Source: an uncultured Eubacteriales bacterium
GTDB lineage: Bacteria; Bacillota; Clostridia; Peptostreptococcales; Anaerovoracaceae
Assembly: GCA_902775345.1 (NCBI GenBank)
Contig: CACYLW010000001.1
Coordinates: 1-64,000, forward strand
Direction of reading: 5' to 3'
DNA length: 64,000 nucleotides
Every line of letters starts with the position of its first letter. Positions within the stretch are counted from its first letter, which is position 1. Below are positions 44,683-51,461 of this stretch, one piece after another. Below the pieces are notes generated by a model. That model worked only from the letters and a program-made list of their open reading frames with translations. It was not told where the DNA came from and did no database searches. The position numbers were made by a program, and so were the translations under genes.

Positions 44683-45660
44683 ATGAAGAAAATCGTAGAT
44701 GACGAGCGTCTGATATATAAGGTATGCAGCCTTTACTATCAGGATAATATGAATCAGCAGGAGGTAGGGGACTATCTTGGCGTTTCCAGATCTTCCGTAC
44801 TGCGCATGCTCCAGAAGGGCCGTGAGATGGGCATAGTCACGATCGAACTGCATAACCCGCGGTTCTATGACTACGGTGAAATGGAAAAGACCCTTGAGAG
44901 AGCATATGGACTAAAGGATGTCCTGATCGTAGAAAACAGTGTGCTCGACACAAGATCTGAAGCTGCATCCTATATGTTTGGTTCGGCATCAGACTATCTG
45001 CACAGCTTCTTTAAGGAAGGTGACCGGGTAGGAGTTGCCATGGGCAATACGCTCAACAATGTCGTTAACACCAATAAAGTCTATGAAAAGCACAAGGATC
45101 TCATCTTTGTTGCGCTGGAAGGAAGCATCAGCAGGATCACAGTCGAAGGCACTGACGTGCAGGGAAACGAGATCGCAAGAAAGTTTGCGGACAAGTTCGG
45201 CGGTACCTACACGCAGTTCCTGTCACCGGCGGTCTTTTCTGACTGGAAGGTCCTCGAGTTTTTCATGAAGGAAAAGGCGGTCAACTACATTCTTGATGAG
45301 TTCAAGAGGCTGAATGTAGTTGTCGTAGGAATAGGAGTTCCGGACGGCACCGAACATACGCTGAGCAAGGCCGGATACCTGGCGGATGAAGAGCGCAGAA
45401 AGCTGGTAGAGAGGGGAGCCGTAGGCGATATGTGCCTGCAGTTCTATGATAAAGATGGAAATACTGATCAGTACAGCTTCTACAACGACCGTGTAGCCGC
45501 TATGCGTCTCGCGGACGTCCGCAGGATACCAAGCAAGATCGGTATCGCCGGCGGAGCGAGAAAGGTAGATGCCGTGATAGGCGCGATACGCGGAGGCTTT
45601 ATCAACATCCTGATCACAGATACCGAATGCGCAAAGAAACTTATCGAACTGGCGCAGTAG
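44683..45660 (+). CDS. SorC/DeoR-type transcriptional regulator of the polyol cluster
   Basis: The 325-residue protein belongs to the SorC family: an N-terminal helix-turn-helix (about 20-50, MNQQEVGDYLGVSRSSVLRML) and a large C-terminal sugar-phosphate-binding domain (60-325) related to sugar-phosphate isomerases (GVAMGNTLNNV, VVGIGVPDG, GIAGGARKVDAV). Such regulators respond to a sugar phosphate or dihydroxyacetone phosphate. It lies in the centre of the cluster with divergent metabolic genes on both sides, so it most likely controls both arms. It sits after its own promoter and candidate operator, which suggests autoregulation. Confidence 0.88.
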   Translation: MKKIVDDERLIYKVCSLYYQDNMNQQEVGDYLGVSRSSVLRMLQKGREMGIVTIELHNPRFYDYGEMEKTLERAYGLKDVLIVENSVLDTRSEAASYMFGSASDYLHSFFKEGDRVGVAMGNTLNNVVNTNKVYEKHKDLIFVALEGSISRITVEGTDVQGNEIARKFADKFGGTYTQFLSPAVFSDWKVLEFFMKEKAVNYILDEFKRLNVVVVGIGVPDGTEHTLSKAGYLADEERRKLVERGAVGDMCLQFYDKDGNTDQYSFYNDRVAAMRLADVRRIPSKIGIAGGARKVDAVIGAIRGGFINILITDTECAKKLIELAQ

Positions 45661-45680
45661 CAAAATCAAAATACAAACAA

Positions 45681-45720
45681 AATGGCGGAAGCTCTTCTGG
45701 GTGCTTCCGCCATTCTTTTA
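45681..45720. terminator. Bidirectional intrinsic terminator
   Basis: AATGGCGGAAGC (45681-45692) pairs perfectly with GCTTCCGCCATT (45703-45714) and is followed by CTTTTA. The minus strand beyond it is also T-rich, so it may end both the regulator and the convergent aldolase transcripts. Confidence 0.85.
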
Positions 45721-45753
45721 TAGGATTTATATTATGAAGTTTTGTAAGCTGCT

Positions 45754-46584
45754 TTATGCTCTTGTGCCGAACACCTTGAAATAATGCTCGAGGCACTCGT
45801 TCATTCCCTTCTGCAGGGCATCTCTTACCTTGAAGTAGCTGGAGGTATCTTCTTCGTCAAGAGACTTCATAGCGGCAAGATAGAGGTCAGTGTAAATGTT
45901 GACCTTGCAGATGCCTTCCTTAGCGCAGCGGCTGAGATTGTCGTCTCCGGAGCCGGAACCGCCGTGAAGTACGAGAGGAACGTTTGTTGCCTGACGGATC
46001 TTTGCAAGAGAATCAAAGCTGATCTCCGGAATTGCCTTTGCCTTATAAACGCCGTGGGCGGTACCGATCGAGATCGCCAGTGAATCGCAGCCTGACTGCT
46101 CTGCGAAGGAAGAAGCTTCCTCAGCTGTCGTATACAGTGTTTCAGTGTCGTTCTCGTCGAAGTTGCTGGCAACATGGCCGATCTCAGCTTCAACAGTTAC
46201 TCCGCGCGCGTGTGCATACTCAACTACCTTGCGTGTTGTCTCTACGTTTTCTTCAAAGCTCTTCATGGAAGCATCGATCATGACGGAAGTGAATCCGAGG
46301 TCGATAGCCTTCTTGCATGTCTCAAAGCTTTCACCGTGATCAAGGTGCAGAACAACAGGAACGCTTGCTTCGGCAGCATACTTTCTGCCTACCAGAGCTG
46401 CGTCTTCAAGGCTGATGTTATTGCCGAGATGGCTCTCAGCTACACCTACGATCAGCGGGAGACCGAGCTTCTCTGCCAGCTGAATGTGGTTCTTGATGCT
46501 CTCCATGTCGAGAACATTTGCGGATGGGATAGCGTAGTGGCCTTCCTGGGCCTTTTCAAACAGTACTTTTGAATTAACAAGCAT
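45754..46584 (-). CDS. Class II ketose-(bis)phosphate aldolase
   Basis: The 276-residue enzyme belongs to the class II zinc aldolases (FbaA/GatY type), which split ketose phosphates into dihydroxyacetone phosphate and an aldehyde. Catalytic D82 and zinc ligand H83 lie in VLHLDHGES, with further ligands H177 in TAHGVYKAK and H207 in LVLHGGSG. The longer frame opens at 46614 and would overlap the stop of the preceding gene; the ATG at 46584 has AAGGAGG and gives the family start MLVNSKVLFEKA, so it is preferred. It is the third gene of a TIM-YjbQ-aldolase operon. The ketose it uses in this pathway is unknown. Confidence 0.9.
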   Translation of the reverse strand: MLVNSKVLFEKAQEGHYAIPSANVLDMESIKNHIQLAEKLGLPLIVGVAESHLGNNISLEDAALVGRKYAAEASVPVVLHLDHGESFETCKKAIDLGFTSVMIDASMKSFEENVETTRKVVEYAHARGVTVEAEIGHVASNFDENDTETLYTTAEEASSFAEQSGCDSLAISIGTAHGVYKAKAIPEISFDSLAKIRQATNVPLVLHGGSGSGDDNLSRCAKEGICKVNIYTDLYLAAMKSLDEEDTSSYFKVRDALQKGMNECLEHYFKVFGTRA

Positions 46585-46606
46585 TTCTATATCCTCCTTG
46601 CCCTGA

Positions 46607-47137
46607 TTATTCACCCATTACGATGATTCTGCATCTTCTGCCGCGTTCTCTTGTTCTGTCAAAGTCTACGAAATATACATAACCGGTGGATCCGACTGCC
46701 AGCTTGCCGCCTTCGACTTCCAGTGTTGCGCTGTTGCCGAGGAGCGTTGCCTTCATGTGTGCATCGCAGTTGAGAAGGGCAGTCTTGTCGCCGCCAGGGA
46801 GATATGCTTCTGCATCAGGCCAGGAAGCAACGTCTGCATAGTGCTCAGGGCCCGGATACATATACTGACCAGCAGGAGGAATCTCAGTCTGATCAGGAAT
46901 GATCTTCTTAAGTGCATCGTTCAGGTCTACCTGCAGGAATTCTGTTCCGTCTTCTGTAAGGTCGTGAACGAACTCTTCAAAGAATACCGAGCATGTCGTG
47001 TGCGGCGAAATGATAGTTACGATTCCGCTCTGGATGCCGCTGTTTGCGATGGCCTGCTTAACCTCAGGAGTGATGTTGATAAAAGTAGGTGTTCCGCCAT
47101 GGGACTTCAGATTGATCTGCTCTTTGTAAATCTTCAT
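46607..47137 (-). CDS. YjbQ (UPF0047) family protein in the polyol operon
   Basis: The 176-residue protein is a YjbQ/UPF0047 member: SPHTTCSVFFEEF near residue 44, then HMKATLLGNSATLEVEGG and the C-terminal FVDFDRTRERGRR. Its usual length is about 135-140; the extra residues lie in the middle (about 85-120, IPPAGQYMYPGPEHYAD). YjbQ of E. coli has weak thiamine-phosphate synthase activity, but the main role of the family is not settled. The gene lies between a triosephosphate isomerase-like gene (2-base gap) and the aldolase gene, so a sugar-phosphate reaction is plausible. That is inference from position. Confidence 0.85.
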   Translation of the reverse strand: MKIYKEQINLKSHGGTPTFINITPEVKQAIANSGIQSGIVTIISPHTTCSVFFEEFVHDLTEDGTEFLQVDLNDALKKIIPDQTEIPPAGQYMYPGPEHYADVASWPDAEAYLPGGDKTALLNCDAHMKATLLGNSATLEVEGGKLAVGSTGYVYFVDFDRTRERGRRCRIIVMGE

Positions 47138-47139
47138 TA

Positions 47140-47835
47140 TTATTTACCTTCTCTTTCCTTATAAGCTTTTACGATTGCTTCTGCCATCTCCTGTACACGT
47201 ACAGCCGGTGATGGAGCGTTCAGGATACCGGATGTTGCGCCGGTGCCGTCTGCGCCGAGTCTTACTACATTGTAGCAGTCATCAGCAGTAACAACGCCGG
47301 AAGCGATCATTACTAGCACGTCCGGATTAACTTTATGGAGTGCGGCAACTGTTTCTGTTACGTAAGAGTCATCGGCAGTCTTGCCGGTTCCGATCAGGTC
47401 TGTAGGCTCTGCCAGTACGATGTCAGCATCGAGGCAGGCAACTGCAGCAGCTTCCTTTGTGCTGTCTGCGCATACTACAGTGATCATCTCAAGCTCTTTT
47501 GCACGTTTGATGCAGGCGCTCAGCTCTGCAACGGTCTTAGGGTTTTCTGCGTGGTTGAGGAATACTGCGTCAGCTCCTGCTTCCTTGAGAGATTCAGGAA
47601 GTACGTGTCCCATGCCGCGTCCCGGTGTAAGCGGATCGAGAGACTGTGCGCAAACGATCACATGGCTTGTGTTCTGTTTGATCAGTCTGATATCAGCGTA
47701 AGGACATGTAAAATAGATCTGAAGACCTGTCTCAGCGGCAGTCTTGTCAGCAGCCATTGCGAGCTCCAGACTCTTCTGGCCATAGAGATAAGATTTTGGA
47801 TTGACGATCAGGAATGGGCGTTCTGCTTTAACCAT
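47140..47835 (-). CDS. Triosephosphate isomerase-like protein, short form
   Basis: This 231-residue protein is of the shorter, archaeal-like TIM type, not the usual bacterial ~250 residues. All catalytic residues are present: N12 and K14 in VNPKSY, H95 in FLNHAENP and E143 in LAEPTDLIG, plus the phosphate loop GADGTGATSGIL. It may interconvert dihydroxyacetone phosphate and glyceraldehyde 3-phosphate made by the neighbouring aldolase. Related TIM-like proteins in erythritol operons (EryH of Brucella) instead act on tetrulose phosphates, so that is an alternative. First gene of the operon with the aldolase. Confidence 0.85.
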   Translation of the reverse strand: MVKAERPFLIVNPKSYLYGQKSLELAMAADKTAAETGLQIYFTCPYADIRLIKQNTSHVIVCAQSLDPLTPGRGMGHVLPESLKEAGADAVFLNHAENPKTVAELSACIKRAKELEMITVVCADSTKEAAAVACLDADIVLAEPTDLIGTGKTADDSYVTETVAALHKVNPDVLVMIASGVVTADDCYNVVRLGADGTGATSGILNAPSPAVRVQEMAEAIVKAYKEREGK

Positions 47836-47895
47836 GGATCTGTTCCTCTCTTTCCTTTTATATAGATTTCCAGTGTAGTTTCATTTTATGGCTTC

Positions 47896-47924
47896 ATATT
47901 AGACCATATTTAAACATTTGTCAA
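47896..47924 (-). promoter_or_regulatory. Promoter of the TIM-YjbQ-aldolase operon
   Basis: On the minus strand TTGACA (47924-47919), a 17-base spacer and TAATAT (47901-47896) form a promoter 60 bases before the TIM start. The -35 overlaps the half-site ACATTTGT at 47914-47921, a suitable place for repression. Confidence 0.65.
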
Positions 47925-47934
47925 GAACATTTGC
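47914..47934. promoter_or_regulatory. Candidate SorC half-sites, direct pair
   Basis: ACATTTGT (47914-47921) and ACATTTGC (47927-47934) repeat with a 13-base period. They match the arms of the inverted repeat at 44626-44656. Confidence 0.45.
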
Positions 47935-48027
47935 GTAAATTTTATTTTATTTTTTTATTCCGGAAGTTAACAATATAACTATGTCAACATTGCTTTGTGT
48001 GAGTTGACTGAGGGTTTCCATAAAAGT

Positions 48028-48064
48028 GCAAATATATTAAAGCAAATGTATAGATAAATTTGTG
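48028..48064. promoter_or_regulatory. Candidate SorC half-sites upstream of gutM
   Basis: GCAAATAT (48028-48035) and GCAAATGT (48042-48049) repeat with a 14-base period, and AAATTTGTG follows at 48056. They resemble the half-sites near the SorC gene. The 376-base region 47836-48211 also holds the two outward promoters and is otherwise AT-rich with no gene seen. Confidence 0.4.
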
Positions 48065-48143
48065 TCAATCTCGCCATTGAAGCAAAAAATGCAAAAGATT
48101 GGTTAAGATATATTAATTTAGTCATATGGTCAGAACATTATCC

Positions 48144-48173
48144 TTGATATTTGACAGCGTTTAGAGATACAAT
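48144..48173 (+). promoter_or_regulatory. Candidate promoter of the gutM-PTS operon
   Basis: TTGATA (48144-48149), an 18-base spacer and TACAAT (48168-48173) lie 38 bases before gutM. An overlapping TTGACA at 48151 with TACAGT at 48173, and a TATAAT at 48182, are alternatives, so the exact promoter is not settled. Confidence 0.45.
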
Positions 48174-48211
48174 ACAGTCATTATAATGGGGAAGAAACAG
48201 GAGTATATGTA

Positions 48212-48685
48212 ATGAAACTCAGCGGAGTATCCATTCTCTTATTGATAGTACTGGGATTGCTCATAATGCAGTCACTCGGCGGAGTGCTGCAGATCAAGAG
48301 TTATCAGAGAGCAGTCCGCAGGGTGCACCAGCTGGGAAACGTGGGCATGGGACAGAGACGCGGCAAATTCTTTGATGGACACATTGCCATAATCGCCTGC
48401 GATAACGAAGGTATCATCACTGGTGCGGAGGCGCTGGACGGATCCGGCCTGTGGGCACGCTTTCACCCGGTGGATTCCTTCCTGGGACAGCCACTTGTCG
48501 GCAGCAGTATCTACGACCTTCTGAAATTGACAGAGAGTCTGGATAAAAAGGAATGGAAGCGCTGGCAGGGATACATCCGTGCGCTGGAAGCGCTTGAGGT
48601 AAGGCTGACTGATCGTGAGCTCACGAGAGAGCAGGAAGCTTTCATGGAAACAAAAAGGGGAAAGCAGGGAAAAAGGCTCAGATAA
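48212..48685 (+). CDS. gutM: Glucitol operon activator-type protein GutM
   Basis: The 157-residue protein belongs to the GutM family. It has one N-terminal membrane helix (about 6-26) and a soluble part with QRRGKFFDGHIAIIACDNEG and AEALDGSGLWARF. In E. coli GutM is described as an activator of the glucitol operon, yet the membrane helix suggests it helps the EII complex instead. It is the first gene of gutM-EIIC-EIIBC-HAD-ptsH-ptsI. The following 135 bases contain a stem-loop (48705-48744) before the EIIC gene. Confidence 0.85.
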   Translation: MKLSGVSILLLIVLGLLIMQSLGGVLQIKSYQRAVRRVHQLGNVGMGQRRGKFFDGHIAIIACDNEGIITGAEALDGSGLWARFHPVDSFLGQPLVGSSIYDLLKLTESLDKKEWKRWQGYIRALEALEVRLTDRELTREQEAFMETKRGKQGKRLR

Positions 48686-48704
48686 ACAATATCCCGATAT
48701 GTAT

Positions 48705-48744
48705 CACCGGAGAGGCAACCGGGGTTAAAAGCCTCCAGCCGGTG
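48705..48744 (+). other. Stem-loop between gutM and the EIIC gene
   Basis: CACCGG (48705-48710) and GAGGC (48712-48716) pair with GCCTC (48731-48735) and CCGGTG (48739-48744). No T-run follows, so it is more likely an mRNA stabiliser or processing site than a terminator. Confidence 0.5.
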
Positions 48745-48820
48745 TATCATATATAAATAAGTAAAGTCTTCATCAATTTGCATGAAGATGAGTTTGTAAA
48801 AAAATGAATGGAGGAACTTT

Positions 48821-49336
48821 ATGGAATTTGTTGCAAAACTGGCAGAAGGCTTCATGTCACTGTTCAGTGCCGGCGGAGAGACCTTCATGGGCTGGGTAAC
48901 AGGAATCATTCCTACACTCGTATGCCTTATGACAGCTGTCAACTCCATCATCAAGCTGGTCGGTGTAGAGAAGGTTGAGAGATTTGCTCAGAAGATTACA
49001 AAGTATGCCGTTCTCAGGTATACACTGCTCCCTTTAATGGCAGTATTCTTCCTGGGTAACCCGATGTGCTACACATTCGGACGTTTCTGCGAAGAGAAGT
49101 ATAAACCTGCTTACTATGATGCAGCAGTCAGCTTCGTACACCCTATTACAGGTCTGTTCCCTCACGCAAATGCCGGTGAGCTCTTCGTCTGGCTCGGTAT
49201 CGCACAGGGCCTTCAGGAGGCTGGACTCAGCACAGGCGGACTTGCAGTTCGTTACTTCATCGTTGGTCTTATCGTGATCCTCATCAGAGGCCTTCTCACA
49301 GAGAGGATCTATGCAGGCATGATAAAGAACAAGTAG
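48821..49336 (+). CDS. srlA: PTS glucitol/sorbitol-type EIIC
   Basis: The 171-residue membrane protein is the EIIC of the glucitol family (SrlA/GutA), carrying part of the sugar channel. Four or so hydrophobic helices are seen, with family segments AVNSIIKLVGVEKVERFAQK, FFLGNPMCYTFGRFCEEKYKP and SFVHPITGLFPHANAGELFV (given by these fragments at about 40-60, 76-97 and 104-123). It works with the EIIBC protein encoded next. RBS is GGAGG. This family of EIIC is known mainly for sorbitol, but closely related systems could carry other polyols. Confidence 0.93.
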   Translation: MEFVAKLAEGFMSLFSAGGETFMGWVTGIIPTLVCLMTAVNSIIKLVGVEKVERFAQKITKYAVLRYTLLPLMAVFFLGNPMCYTFGRFCEEKYKPAYYDAAVSFVHPITGLFPHANAGELFVWLGIAQGLQEAGLSTGGLAVRYFIVGLIVILIRGLLTERIYAGMIKNK

Positions 49337-49351
49337 TGAGGAGGTAGGACT

Positions 49352-50356
49352 ATGTATAAGACAATTAAGATTAATGCTGGAGACGGCGGCTGGGGCGGCC
49401 CTCTCACAATTACACCAACTGATAAATGCTTCACAGTTCTTAGCGTAACCGGTGGCGGAATCCACCCTGTTGCAGCAAAGATCGCTGAGCTCACAGGCGG
49501 CGAAGCAGTAGACGGTTGGAAGACAACACTTCCTGACGACGAGGTCATGGTTGCAGTAGTAGACTGCGGCGGAACTGCAAGATGCGGAGTATATCCTAAG
49601 AAGGGTATCTTCACTGTAAACCTTATGCCTTCGGGCGCTACAGGCCCTCTGGCACAGTTCATCACACCTGAGATCTATGTATCCGGCGTAAAGGAAAAAG
49701 ATATTGAAGTTCTTGGCGATGCACCTGAAGTTGCAGCAGCGCCTGCTGCAGCAGCTGCTGTTGCTGACAAGGGACCTAAGACAAAGGATGAGGCTAAGGC
49801 AGAAATCGCTGCTGCCAATGAAGGAAAGAAGCAGGGCTTCGTAGTACGTCTTGGTAAGGGCGTAGGAGCTGTTGTTAGTAAGTTCTTCCAGGCCGGCCGT
49901 GACACAATCGACATGGTCATCAAGAACATCCTGCCGTTCATGGCATTCACAAGTACAATTCTTGGTATCATCAGCGCAAGCGGACTTGGTAACGTAATCG
50001 CTAACACGATCGCACCTCTCGCAGGATCTCTTCCTGGCATGCTGGTAATCTGCTTTATCTGCTCACTGCCGTTCCTGTCACCTATCCTCGGACCTGGAGC
50101 TGTAATCGCCCAGATCGTAGGTACACTCCTCGGTGCACAGTTCGCAGTAGGTGCTATCCCTGCTAAGTACGCTCTGCCTGCTCTGTTCGCTATCGACGGT
50201 CAGGTCGGTGGAGACTTCGTTCCTGTAGGACTTTCCCTCGGAGAAGCTGAACCTGAAACAATCGAGTACGGTGTTCCGGCAGTTCTGTTCTCCCGTATGG
50301 TAACAGGTCCTCTCGCAGTTCTGATCGCATTTGCTTTCAGCGTAGGTCTGTACTAA
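49352..50356 (+). CDS. srlE: PTS glucitol/sorbitol-type EIIBC
   Basis: The 334-residue protein has an N-terminal EIIB domain (1 to ~120) and a C-terminal membrane domain (about 165-334). The phospho-cysteine is expected at C72 in VVDCGGTARCGVYPKKG (C78 is the second conserved cysteine); the start INAGDGGWGGPL and later GPLAQFITPEIYVSGVKE are family marks. An Ala-rich linker (about 125-150) joins the domains. It phosphorylates the polyol during uptake. It is followed by a strong stem-loop at 50365 and then the HAD gene. Confidence 0.93.
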   Translation: MYKTIKINAGDGGWGGPLTITPTDKCFTVLSVTGGGIHPVAAKIAELTGGEAVDGWKTTLPDDEVMVAVVDCGGTARCGVYPKKGIFTVNLMPSGATGPLAQFITPEIYVSGVKEKDIEVLGDAPEVAAAPAAAAAVADKGPKTKDEAKAEIAAANEGKKQGFVVRLGKGVGAVVSKFFQAGRDTIDMVIKNILPFMAFTSTILGIISASGLGNVIANTIAPLAGSLPGMLVICFICSLPFLSPILGPGAVIAQIVGTLLGAQFAVGAIPAKYALPALFAIDGQVGGDFVPVGLSLGEAEPETIEYGVPAVLFSRMVTGPLAVLIAFAFSVGLY

Positions 50357-50364
50357 TCAAAATT

Positions 50365-50397
50365 GACCGGTTCGCGGATCCCGTCTGCGAACCGGTC
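50365..50397 (+). other. 11-bp stem-loop after the EIIBC gene
   Basis: GACCGGTTCGC (50365-50375) pairs perfectly with GCGAACCGGTC (50387-50397). It is followed by TGATTAAAAAGG, not a T-run. It may protect the upstream mRNA or reduce read-through into the HAD-ptsH-ptsI part. Confidence 0.6.
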
Positions 50398-50418
50398 TGA
50401 TTAAAAAGGAAGAGAAGA

Positions 50419-51099
50419 ATGGAGGCGCTTTACCAGTACATCATTTTTGACCTGGACGGTACGCTTATTAAGTCTGAAGAAGGGCTTTATGACTCTATAA
50501 CCTATGCGTTGGAAAAGTCAGGGGTCCATCCGGGGGATCGTAAAGATATGAAGAGAATGATCGGTCCGGTACTGTGGGAGTCTTTTCAGAAATTCTACAA
50601 TATGAGTGCGGAAGAAGCAGATTTGGCAAACGCGTATTTCAACGAAGCCTATGATAAAGAGGGACTATATAACGCCTCTGTTTATGAAGGTGTTGAAGAT
50701 ATGCTCCAAACGCTTCGGAATGCAGGCAGAATACTTCTTGTTGTGACAGCCAAGCCCCGGGATATGGCTGAAAGAGTTTTAAACCACACAGGAATAGACC
50801 AGTATTTTCAGGCAGTCATAGGGCCGGCTCGAGAAGATAAGAAGACCGACAAAGGCTCTCTGCTTAGGAAAGCACTTAGTTTTCTGGCAAATACCGGAAC
50901 AGATCACTTTCAAAAGGAACAGGCTGTTATGGTCGGCGACCGCATGTTTGACATGGAAGGAGCCGTCGAAACAGGCATTCATTCTATCGGCGTTCTCTAC
51001 GGTTATGGGGACCGGCAAGAATTATTGCGCGCTGGTGCAACATGGCTTGCCGATACACCTGCAGATGTTGTAAAATTACTCTGTAGGGAGTCGCTGTAA
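50419..51099 (+). CDS. HAD-family phosphatase (phosphoglycolate phosphatase-like)
   Basis: The 226-residue HAD hydrolase has motif I IIFDLDGTLI (nucleophile Asp and the +2 Asp near residues 10-12), motif II VVTAKPRD, a motif III lysine near KTDKGSLL, and motif IV MVGDRMFDMEGA, with an alpha-helical cap between. Such enzymes dephosphorylate phosphoglycolate, sugar phosphates or polyol phosphates. Placed between the EII and ptsH genes, it could relieve build-up of a toxic polyol phosphate. Its codon use looks more AT-rich than that of its neighbours, which may indicate a separate origin. Confidence 0.85.
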   Translation: MEALYQYIIFDLDGTLIKSEEGLYDSITYALEKSGVHPGDRKDMKRMIGPVLWESFQKFYNMSAEEADLANAYFNEAYDKEGLYNASVYEGVEDMLQTLRNAGRILLVVTAKPRDMAERVLNHTGIDQYFQAVIGPAREDKKTDKGSLLRKALSFLANTGTDHFQKEQAVMVGDRMFDMEGAVETGIHSIGVLYGYGDRQELLRAGATWLADTPADVVKLLCRESL

Positions 51100-51128
51100 C
51101 TCAGGAATAAGTAGTCAAGGAGATTATT

Positions 51129-51392
51129 ATGGTATCAAAAGAATTCACAATCAATAATGAACTGGGAATGCACATGCGTCCGGCAAGCCTTCTGTCCCAG
51201 ATGGCAGCTAAATACCAGAGCAACATTACAGTTAAGCACAACGGTAAGGACTTCAACGCTAAGAGCGTTATGCTTCTGATGACCGCACTCATCAAATGCG
51301 GTTCGGAGATCGAAGTCGTATGCGACGGTCCGGATGAAGAGGCTGCTCTCGCTGAGATCACAGCTTTCATCGATTCTGGAATGGGAGACTGA
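51129..51392 (+). CDS. ptsH: Phosphocarrier protein HPr
   Basis: The 87-residue protein is HPr. The phosphohistidine is H15 in LGMHMRPAS, where most HPr read GLHARPAS, and the regulatory serine is S46 in AKSVMLLMTA. Retention of S46 implies that HPr kinase could act on it, so it may serve carbon catabolite control as well as transport. The gene follows the HAD gene by 29 bases and precedes ptsI, with a terminator-like hairpin between. A dedicated HPr inside a single-sugar cluster is not usual; it may also be the only HPr of the cell. Confidence 0.93.
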   Translation: MVSKEFTINNELGMHMRPASLLSQMAAKYQSNITVKHNGKDFNAKSVMLLMTALIKCGSEIEVVCDGPDEEAALAEITAFIDSGMGD

Positions 51393-51411
51393 TCAATAAG
51401 TTAATCTTCTC

Positions 51412-51446
51412 TGCTCCCCTGCATTTTTTGCAGGGGAGCATTTCTT
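51412..51446 (+). terminator. Terminator-like hairpin between ptsH and ptsI
   Basis: TGCTCCCCTGCA (51412-51423) pairs perfectly with TGCAGGGGAGCA (51429-51440) around five T residues, then TTTCTTAA. Partial termination here would give more HPr than Enzyme I. Confidence 0.7.
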
Positions 51447-51461
51447 AACGGAGGAATAAAA

